Part shown: positions 6,731-12,891 of the stretch, one piece after another
Layout of the letters: each line of letters starts with the position of its first letter
How positions within the stretch are numbered: the first letter of the stretch is position 1
Source: an uncultured Chloroflexota bacterium
Lineage (GTDB): Bacteria; Chloroflexota; Anaerolineae; Aggregatilineales; Phototrophicaceae
NCBI GenBank assembly: GCA_937927665.1
Contig: CALBRY010000529.1
Coordinates: 1-12,891, forward strand
Reading direction: 5' to 3'
DNA length: 12,891 bases
Position numbers and translations under genes: made by a program
The notes under the pieces: generated by a model
Told to the model about the DNA's origin: nothing
What the model saw: the letters and a program-made list of their open reading frames with translations, nothing else
Databases searched by the model: none

Positions 6731-8371
6731 ATGAGCGCCGTTCGTAGACCATCTGTTACTGACCTGTTTAACCGTGCCGATCTTCCGGCACTTCGTCGTC
6801 AAGTCGTCAGGATCACGGCATTGGCTGCCGCCGCTGCTGCCGCTGCTATCGCGATTGTGTTGGCGATTTTTAACCCCAACGTGCAGCTTCTCGGTATCAG
6901 CGTGACGATCTATGTGTTTGGCGTCGCGCTTGCCAACTTTTTCTGGTTCGGGATTGTTTCGACCAATTATCGCCTCGCCGCTTCAGGACTCATGTTTACG
7001 CTGGTGACGATTACGTGGCTCAACCCACCGGGGGCGGCGCGGCTTGCGCTGATTACGCTGGTGATTGCTGCCGTGATTGCCGAGCGGGGCAGTTGGCGGT
7101 TTTTGCTGTTGGTGGTGTTGGCAAAATTGGTTTACGAAACATATTCCATTTTTACCACCGGCAGCGCTATCGATGCGAGTAATCTGCTCACCACCAATCT
7201 GATCACTGTGATCGCGGCGATCGCTGTGCGCTACGTGGTCAGTTTTACTACCCGCGTTGTTGAAACCAGCCAGCGTACAGCGGTTCTGCTGCGTACCTCT
7301 GCCGAAATCGGCGCGGTATCGACCCAACTCAGCGATTTGAAATCGCTGTTTGACCGCGTCGTGACCCTGATTCAGGAGCGGTTCGGCTTTTATCACGTTC
7401 AGGTGTTCGTCGTCAACGCATCGGGCGATCAAGCGGTTCTGCAAGCAAGTACGGGTGAAATCGGGCGGCGTTTGCTCGCCCGCCGTCATCAGCTTGCGGT
7501 TGGATCGCAAAGCGTGATCGGTCAGGTGACACTGCGCGGCGAGTATGTGATCGCCCGCGATACCGACCGCGACGAGGTTCACTTCCGCAACGAACTGCTG
7601 ATCAACACACGCTCGGAGCTTGCCGTTCCCATTCGTGACGGCGCGCTCGTCGTTGGCGCGTTGGACGTGCAAAGCACCGAACCGGATACCTTTGACGAAA
7701 TCGACGTGGAAGCGCTGCAAGTGATCTCGGACTTTCTGGGGACAGCGCTCCGCAACTCGGCGACGTATGATGAACAAGCACGCGTCGCTGAAGAAAACAG
7801 CGTACTGCTGAGCGAAGCGGAAGAAAATAACCTGCGTATTCAGCGATTGAACCGCGAACTCACCCGCGCCAGTTGGGATGAGTTCATCCAGTCGGAACGC
7901 GCGCTCACGGGTGTAGATAGTCAAAATGCCCGCGTGATAAGCCGTGATGAGTGGTCACCCAATTTGGAAGCGGCAGCGACGCAAAACCGGACGATCTCTT
8001 CACAAGAAGGTGATCGCACCATGATCGCCGTACCGCTGACTCTGCGTGGTGAAGTGATCGGCGCGATTGAGGTTGAAAGCGGCACGGAAACCGACCCCGC
8101 TACAGTTTCCTTGATCGAAGACCTTGCGGAACGTATGACCATCAGTCTCGAAAATGCGCGCCTGTACGAAGAAGCTCGTGAAGCCACCGGACAGGAACAG
8201 TTCATTAACAGCCTATCCGCCCGCTATCAAGCTGCGAATACGGTTGATGAACTGCTTCGGTTGACTCTGCTGGAAGTCAGCGAGACACTTGGCGCGCAGT
8301 ACGGTTCGATCCGGTTGGGCAAGCTGGAAATCGGCGAAGATACGCCCAAGAATGGAGCGGCAGCGTCATGA
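6731..8371 (+). CDS. Six-helix membrane sensor with GAF domains (copy B)
   Basis: This 546-residue protein has the same layout as its upstream neighbour: about six membrane helices in the first 172 residues, a full GAF domain at about 189-350 (ASTGEIGRRLL, VGSQSVIGQV, GALDVQS), a charged helix, the motif SWDEFI (Trp382), a shortened GAF-like segment (431-485, starting IAVPLTLRG) and the shared tail (487-530). The cytoplasmic part is clearly homologous to copy A, but the membrane module looks unrelated in sequence. Helix 1 contains eight alanines in a row, encoded by a run of GCT/GCC codons (6824-6847). No catalytic domain and no cysteine are present. A GGGG-rich ribosome binding site overlaps the end of the upstream gene. 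Its TGA overlaps the next ATG in an ATGA arrangement, a strong sign of translational coupling. Confidence 0.9.
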   Translation: MSAVRRPSVTDLFNRADLPALRRQVVRITALAAAAAAAAIAIVLAIFNPNVQLLGISVTIYVFGVALANFFWFGIVSTNYRLAASGLMFTLVTITWLNPPGAARLALITLVIAAVIAERGSWRFLLLVVLAKLVYETYSIFTTGSAIDASNLLTTNLITVIAAIAVRYVVSFTTRVVETSQRTAVLLRTSAEIGAVSTQLSDLKSLFDRVVTLIQERFGFYHVQVFVVNASGDQAVLQASTGEIGRRLLARRHQLAVGSQSVIGQVTLRGEYVIARDTDRDEVHFRNELLINTRSELAVPIRDGALVVGALDVQSTEPDTFDEIDVEALQVISDFLGTALRNSATYDEQARVAEENSVLLSEAEENNLRIQRLNRELTRASWDEFIQSERALTGVDSQNARVISRDEWSPNLEAAATQNRTISSQEGDRTMIAVPLTLRGEVIGAIEVESGTETDPATVSLIEDLAERMTISLENARLYEEAREATGQEQFINSLSARYQAANTVDELLRLTLLEVSETLGAQYGSIRLGKLEIGEDTPKNGAAAS

Positions 8372-10098
8372 TCGCTGGGCTGTTAGAGATACTGCAAGTT
8401 CGCTACGCTTACACAGACCCGATCCGTCGTCAGCGCGCACAATCGCTGATGTATATGATCTGGGTCTTGGCGGTATTTGTATTGGGCTTCGTCATTTATA
8501 CGGTTTCGCCAATCTTGACGAATGCCTCACAACGACAGCCGGTTTCGAATTATGTCACCCTCGGTATCGCGCCGATCATCCTGTATGTGATCTACCGCCT
8601 GATCGAATCCGGAAAAGTTGAGCGCGGCGCGATTTTGTTTGTCAGCTTTTTGACAGCCGGGGTGATCGTTGCGTCGATTTTTGCGACAGGCGTTTTTAAC
8701 GGCTTCCTGCTTATCATTCCGTTGATTGCGGCAGGAACTCTGTTTAACCGGCTCGGTTTGCTCGTCGTCTTTGCATTCTTGCTGACGGCACTTCTCGGTC
8801 GTGCGATCGTACTCGCAAACAATAGTGCGATTATCCGTATCATCCCGTCGATTGATGGCGCGCTCGAAATCGTCTTGATCGCGGTGGTGCTGATTACGGG
8901 TGCGGTGTTTCTCGTCGGTTTTAGCGGCAGTTCGGAACGTCTTGCACAGCTTTCTTTGCGCGACCTGCGTCACTGGCAGGAGTTTTCCAAACTGCGCGCC
9001 GGACAATCGCTCGACGCGGAACAGCTTGCGCTGCGTGCCGTTGACATCTTGCAGAACCAGCTTAGCTACAACCTCGCACAAATTTACTTCGCGGATGAAT
9101 CCGGCTTTGTGACGCGGCGTGTGCGCCTTGGCACCGTGGATCGCCAATTTACGATCAAGTTGGATGATCTGCCGACCATCGGCGAAGCCGTCCGCGAAAA
9201 ACGCACGCGTGCTTTCCGGCGTGATGTTTCCGCTATTCAAGATTATCCGCTTGCGCCGTCGCGGATCGGTATCGCCGCGCCGATTGTCTATCAAGGGATT
9301 GTCCTCGGTTTAATTGACGCGCAGTCGCGCCATCCCGATAATCCGACACTCAGCACGATAGCGGCGTTCAACGCGTTTGCCGAAACACTGGCGGATTTCA
9401 TGATGAATTCCCGCCGTGTGATCGAACTGCAAAAGACGGTCGATGATCAAGAACAGGTAATCGCTGTTTTCCGCACCCGCTTGACCGAACTGCAATCACG
9501 CGGCGCACAGGTGGTCAGCAGCAGTTGGATACGTTATCTGGAAGGGCGCGGGGCGGGTGCGCTCGGTTACGATGTCGAACTGCCGGAAGGGAAGGCAGTC
9601 GCACGCGCCGCCAGCGATTTGCCGCCGCGCATTCGTGAGACGCTCCAGCGTGGAGAGTTATTCATCGAAACCACAAACAACGGCGCACGCGAGATCCATG
9701 TGCCGATTTTGCTGCGTGAAGAAGTGATCGGCGCGATGGCACTGACGATCCCGGCGGAGCGTCCTCTGACCGAACGCCAGATCGAAACTCTTCGCACTGT
9801 GTCCAGTCGTCTCGGTCAATCGCTGGAAAACAACCGCCTGTTTGAGCAGTCTCAAGCGCAAGCCGCTCGTGAACGCAAGGCGAGTGAAGTGAGCGCCCGC
9901 TTGATCGGCGCGACCAACGTTGAAAACTTGCTCGAAGTTGCGGCAAGCAGTTTCAACGAAGCGCTGGGCGCGGTCTATACCCGCGTGTTTCTGGAATCGG
10001 ATGCCGGTGCTGGCATCGCGCCTGACGAATCAACCAGCAGCGGCGGGGCGCACAAAAATGGTGCAAACGGCGCAAATGGTTCGCATAAACGGAGTTAG
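8368..10098 (+). CDS. Six-helix membrane sensor with a divergent GAF domain (copy C)
   Basis: This 576-residue protein has about six membrane helices in the first 188 residues, then a GAF-like domain at about 207-350, a coiled-coil-like helix (355-380), the motif SWIRYL (Trp387), a shortened GAF-like segment (443-498, starting IHVPILLREE) and the shared tail (501-545). The first GAF is the odd one out: the signature loop found in its neighbours is replaced by an unrelated stretch around VRLGTVDRQF and LPTIGEAV, although AAPIVYQGIVLGLIDAQS keeps the closing strands. Its ligand, if any, probably differs. The extreme C-terminus is a low-complexity Gly/Asn/Ala/His tail (KNGANGANGSHKRS). There is no cysteine and no output domain. 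Its ATG overlaps the upstream stop by four bases, and GGAG at 8354-8357 supports initiation. Confidence 0.88.
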   Translation: MIAGLLEILQVRYAYTDPIRRQRAQSLMYMIWVLAVFVLGFVIYTVSPILTNASQRQPVSNYVTLGIAPIILYVIYRLIESGKVERGAILFVSFLTAGVIVASIFATGVFNGFLLIIPLIAAGTLFNRLGLLVVFAFLLTALLGRAIVLANNSAIIRIIPSIDGALEIVLIAVVLITGAVFLVGFSGSSERLAQLSLRDLRHWQEFSKLRAGQSLDAEQLALRAVDILQNQLSYNLAQIYFADESGFVTRRVRLGTVDRQFTIKLDDLPTIGEAVREKRTRAFRRDVSAIQDYPLAPSRIGIAAPIVYQGIVLGLIDAQSRHPDNPTLSTIAAFNAFAETLADFMMNSRRVIELQKTVDDQEQVIAVFRTRLTELQSRGAQVVSSSWIRYLEGRGAGALGYDVELPEGKAVARAASDLPPRIRETLQRGELFIETTNNGAREIHVPILLREEVIGAMALTIPAERPLTERQIETLRTVSSRLGQSLENNRLFEQSQAQAARERKASEVSARLIGATNVENLLEVAASSFNEALGAVYTRVFLESDAGAGIAPDESTSSGGAHKNGANGANGSHKRS

Positions 10099-10103
10099 AG
10101 TCG

Positions 10104-12380
10104 ATGTTCAACCAAAAACGCCGCCTGAGTCCGTTAAACCCGCTTTCATACCCATTGTGGTTGAAAACGGGATTCGCTATCGCAGCGTCGATATTTCTGC
10201 TTCTCGCGCTCGCGCTGTTGGTTTGGCGCGCCGGGACGAATGAACTGAGCCTTCTCAGTGCCGAATCTTATTTGAGCGAAACAGCCTCACGCCAGCTTTC
10301 CGCCGTGAGCCGCTCACTCGAACGCGCTTCGGATAACCTTGAGCGGTTTGCTGCCGAAGAAACCGTCACCCGCTACGTGCTGAGTCTCCTGTTGGGAGAT
10401 GTCCGCACGGTGACGGATGTCGGCGTGATTGATGTCCAGCCGCGCGAGATGTCATCGCTGATGGACGAAATTTTGCTTAATCCTGCCACCTCGCTGTTTG
10501 ATAACGTCCGTCTGCTCGACCGTGATGGACAGGTGATCGTGTCGGCAGGGCTTCCGGTGACGGGTGTTTCTTTGATCAACCAATCGGATACGCCCGCCTA
10601 TCAAACGGCGCTCGCCGCCTCCGATAATCCGCGCATGATGGTGGTTATCTCCGAGCGCAGTTTCCCGGTGATCGAGTTTATCCGCCCGGTTCAGTGGCGT
10701 GATGGCACAGTGATCGGGTATTTCGTCGCACAGGTGAATAATGCCCGCGCGATCTACTCGAATATTCGCTTCACCGCTCCGGCGAGTGAACCGTTCCCCA
10801 CCGTGACATTCCTGGTCGATTCGGAAAACGTGCTGTTCACGCCGCTCGAAAATCGTGAATTCTCGGCGCTCAGTGTCGAATCGGTCGGTACGCGCCGCGC
10901 TTTGAATGGTCAAAGCGGCATTGATACTTACCAGATTAACGATGGCGACGGGGTCGAGGTGATCGGCTATTACGCGCCTGTACCCGGTGTGCCGCTGGTG
11001 CTCGTATCACAGATCGAGTACGCCAATGCGATTAATGCGCTTGCCAACTTCATCCCGCTGCGTGGATTTATCGCCGCGATCGCCATTTTAGGCACGATTA
11101 TCGTCGTCACTCTCGCTTTGAATCAGTTAATCATTCCGCCGCTGGCGCGTCTGCGCCGTGCTGCTCTCGGCATGATTGGCGGCGATTACGATTCGCCAAT
11201 GCCTGATGTGCGCCGGGGCGACGAGATCGGCGCGACAGCGGCAGCATTTACCGAAATGCGCGGTCGCGTCAAAGACATCGTGAACGAACTCGAATCCCGT
11301 GTCGCGCTGCGTACCCGCGATATTCAAGCCACACAGGAAATCAGCCGTTATGCCGCGACTCAGCGTGATCTCAACGTGCTGCTCACTGAAGTGGTGGAAT
11401 TGATCATCAAGCGCTTCCCGGTCATCTACCACGCGCAGATTTTCCTTGTGGATGAAGACAGCATGTATGCAGTTGTGCGTGCGAGTACAGGGGAAGTCGG
11501 TAGGCGTTTGCTGGAACGCGGGCATCGTCTCGCGGTCGGCAGTGTCAGCGTTATCGGTCAGGTGACGGATCACGGTCGCTATATTCTGGCGAAGGATACC
11601 GCCGCTAGTCAGGTACACCGCCGCAACGAGTTCTTGCCGAATACGCGCTCAGAATTGGCGATCCCGCTGCAAGTGGGTGACAAAATCATTGGGGCGCTCG
11701 ATGTGCAGTCGGTGCAGTCGGACGCGTTCCCCGATGACCTGATCCGCGTGTTGGAGACGATGGCGGATAACATCGCAATCGCGATCGAAAATGCCCGTCT
11801 GTATGAAGAATCGCTGCGCCGCGTACGCCAGATCGAAGAAACCAACCGCGACGCAACCCGCAGTGCATGGCAGGAATATCTACGCGATCAGCGCGCACTC
11901 TCGATTACCCGTGAAGCAGGCGTGACCACGGTTCCTGATCCGTCGATCTCGGATTTGCGCCGCCGCGCGCTTGCCAGCGGTGAAGTGCTTGTCGGTGAAC
12001 TGACGGGACGAAATACCTACCCGATCGCCGTGCCGATTCAACTGCGCGGACAGACGCTCGGTGCGGTAGAATGGGAACTGCCCGCGAATGACTTCTCACG
12101 CGAAAAACTAGAATTGGCGCGTGAACTCGCTGACCGTTTGGCGTTGAGCTTGGATAACGCGCGGTTGTTCCAAGAAAGCCGCCGCGCCACTGAACGCGAA
12201 CGTCTCGTCAATATGATCGCGGCGCGTTTGACAGCGCAGACGAGTATTGATCAGATTTTGCAGACGGCTGTACGTGAAGTGGGACAGGCGCTGCGTTCGC
12301 CGCAAGTGACAATTCGTTTGCGCAGCAGCGATAATCAGACCAGCGGCGAAGACACGCCGACCACCGATGAAAACCTATAA
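10104..12380 (+). CDS. Double-Cache, HAMP and GAF transmembrane sensor without an output domain
   Basis: This 758-residue protein has membrane helix 1 at about 19-42 and an extracytoplasmic region of about 275 residues (45-318) that reads as a double Cache domain: LLDRDGQVIVSAGLP, FIRPVQWRDGTVIGYFVAQV and a final YYAPVPGVPLVLVSQI strand. Helix 2 (320-343) is followed by a HAMP domain (344-400, with IIPPLARLRRAA and GDEIGATAAAFTEM). The cytoplasmic part matches copies A and B: full GAF (404-570), helix, AWQEYL (Trp589), shortened GAF (639-695) and shared tail (697-739). Cache domains bind amino acids, organic acids or similar ligands outside the cell; HAMP passes the signal inward, normally to a kinase or chemotaxis domain, which is missing here. 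No cysteine is present. GGAG at 10091-10094 supports the start, 5 bases after the upstream stop. Confidence 0.92.
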   Translation: MFNQKRRLSPLNPLSYPLWLKTGFAIAASIFLLLALALLVWRAGTNELSLLSAESYLSETASRQLSAVSRSLERASDNLERFAAEETVTRYVLSLLLGDVRTVTDVGVIDVQPREMSSLMDEILLNPATSLFDNVRLLDRDGQVIVSAGLPVTGVSLINQSDTPAYQTALAASDNPRMMVVISERSFPVIEFIRPVQWRDGTVIGYFVAQVNNARAIYSNIRFTAPASEPFPTVTFLVDSENVLFTPLENREFSALSVESVGTRRALNGQSGIDTYQINDGDGVEVIGYYAPVPGVPLVLVSQIEYANAINALANFIPLRGFIAAIAILGTIIVVTLALNQLIIPPLARLRRAALGMIGGDYDSPMPDVRRGDEIGATAAAFTEMRGRVKDIVNELESRVALRTRDIQATQEISRYAATQRDLNVLLTEVVELIIKRFPVIYHAQIFLVDEDSMYAVVRASTGEVGRRLLERGHRLAVGSVSVIGQVTDHGRYILAKDTAASQVHRRNEFLPNTRSELAIPLQVGDKIIGALDVQSVQSDAFPDDLIRVLETMADNIAIAIENARLYEESLRRVRQIEETNRDATRSAWQEYLRDQRALSITREAGVTTVPDPSISDLRRRALASGEVLVGELTGRNTYPIAVPIQLRGQTLGAVEWELPANDFSREKLELARELADRLALSLDNARLFQESRRATERERLVNMIAARLTAQTSIDQILQTAVREVGQALRSPQVTIRLRSSDNQTSGEDTPTTDENL

Positions 12381-12417
12381 AGTACAGGCTTGAGTAGGGG
12401 ATGCAGAAGGAATGTCG

Positions 12418-12891
12418 ATGACCAGCACACCCCAACGTGTACCGAAGCGTTCGGTACGTACACGGATGATGCGGCTCATCACCGTGATTATCCTCGGCGT
12501 ATTCGCTTTGATGGGATTAGGCGGCTTTATCGTCGCGCAGTCCTCCGGGCGTAGCTCCGTAGAGCGCACGCACGCGGGCGCATTGACGAATCTTGAGGAA
12601 CTGCTGGCGAATCGTTTGTCGTCGATTGCGATTGATCTGCGCACCCTCAGCGCCGGTGAAGCCGCGCGCCAATTCGCCACGCTTTCGCTCACGGATATGT
12701 CCGGCGATCTCGAAGCGGCGCAGGCGGCGATGCTCGCCGTGTTTGAATCCACCTTGAGCAACCGCCAAGGCGCGTACATGGCGATTCGCTATGTGACGTT
12801 TACGGGGGCGGTTTGGTCAGAAGCCACCTATGCGGGCGGGATCGTTCGCTTAAATGACCGGCTGCGCCCGAACGAACTCAATAATGATGCA
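12418..12891 (+). CDS. Membrane-anchored sensor, N-terminal fragment (Cache-like)
   Basis: 158 codons are visible and the frame is still open at the right edge. A basic N-terminus (PKRSVRTRMMR) precedes one membrane helix (about 20-41). An extracytoplasmic helix follows (LTNLEELLANRLSSIAIDLRTLS), then the start of an alpha/beta domain (YMAIRYVTFTGAVWSEA). That pattern, a long stalk helix then a strand with a Gly turn, fits the beginning of a double Cache sensor like the preceding protein, so this is probably another transmembrane receptor. It could carry the missing kinase or phosphatase domain, but that part lies outside the window. ATG at 12418 is preferred because GAAGGA (12406-12411) lies 6 bases upstream; an in-frame ATG at 12412 directly abuts that site and would add two residues. 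It lies 37 bases after the previous stop. Confidence 0.85.
   Translation, partial: MTSTPQRVPKRSVRTRMMRLITVIILGVFALMGLGGFIVAQSSGRSSVERTHAGALTNLEELLANRLSSIAIDLRTLSAGEAARQFATLSLTDMSGDLEAAQAAMLAVFESTLSNRQGAYMAIRYVTFTGAVWSEATYAGGIVRLNDRLRPNELNNDA

Noticed and set aside
2742..12380. Phytochrome-type (bilin-binding) GAF photoreceptors.
   Set aside because: The domains lack the conserved cysteine and the phytochrome DIP/PHY context; the membrane sensors have no cysteine at all.
2742..12380. Cyclic-nucleotide-binding GAF domains of the phosphodiesterase/cyclase type.
   Set aside because: I could not find the NKFDE signature (N-K, F and D-E at the family spacing) in any of the GAF units.
1..12891. 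Mobile element, CRISPR array, tRNA or rRNA.
   Set aside because: No transposase or integrase motifs, no regularly spaced direct repeats and no recognisable RNA gene segments were seen on either strand.

Overview
The window looks like part of a chromosome from a Chloroflexota bacterium, most likely of the Anaerolineae. This is inferred from the style of the proteins: long sensor proteins whose GAF domains carry an 'ASTGE-G-RLL' then 'VGS-SVIGQV' then 'GALDVQS' signature, with chained GAF domains and no attached kinase. No marker gene confirms the taxonomy. No rRNA, tRNA, insertion sequence, CRISPR array or phage gene was seen.

Left part (1-1353), three unrelated housekeeping-type genes. A flavoprotein monooxygenase/oxidoreductase runs off the left edge on the minus strand. 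An 83-residue plus-strand membrane protein follows, with a motif resembling a Flp-type pilin processing site. A complete minus-strand cyclophilin-type peptidyl-prolyl isomerase comes next. The 331 bases from 1354 to 1684 contain no gene. They hold the divergent control region, with two small palindromes and an extended -10 promoter candidate facing right.

Right part (1685-12891), one long co-directional gene cluster that is probably an operon. It starts with two stand-alone CheY-like receivers. A soluble protein with four GAF domains follows, then three six-helix membrane proteins with cytoplasmic GAF domains, then a double-Cache/HAMP/GAF membrane sensor. The last gene, another membrane-anchored sensor, is cut by the right edge. 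From the soluble GAF protein onward, gaps are 2-5 bases or a 4-base overlap, except 37 bases before the last gene, so co-translation is likely.

The notable point is that the five complete sensors (3206 residues) carry no visible histidine kinase, cyclase, phosphodiesterase, phosphatase or DNA-binding output domain, and the two receivers have none either. All five end in the same short tail, which resembles the first helix and strand of a GAF domain. In the four membrane sensors this tail directly follows a GAF-like segment lacking its own N-terminal half. That order suggests a circularly permuted or split GAF module that might mediate assembly between the sensors. The working picture is a membrane sensor array with several different input modules, sharing a cytoplasmic GAF scaffold and talking to one or more kinases or phosphatases beyond the right edge, with the two receivers as diffusible partners. 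The layout is read from the sequence; the array idea is inference.
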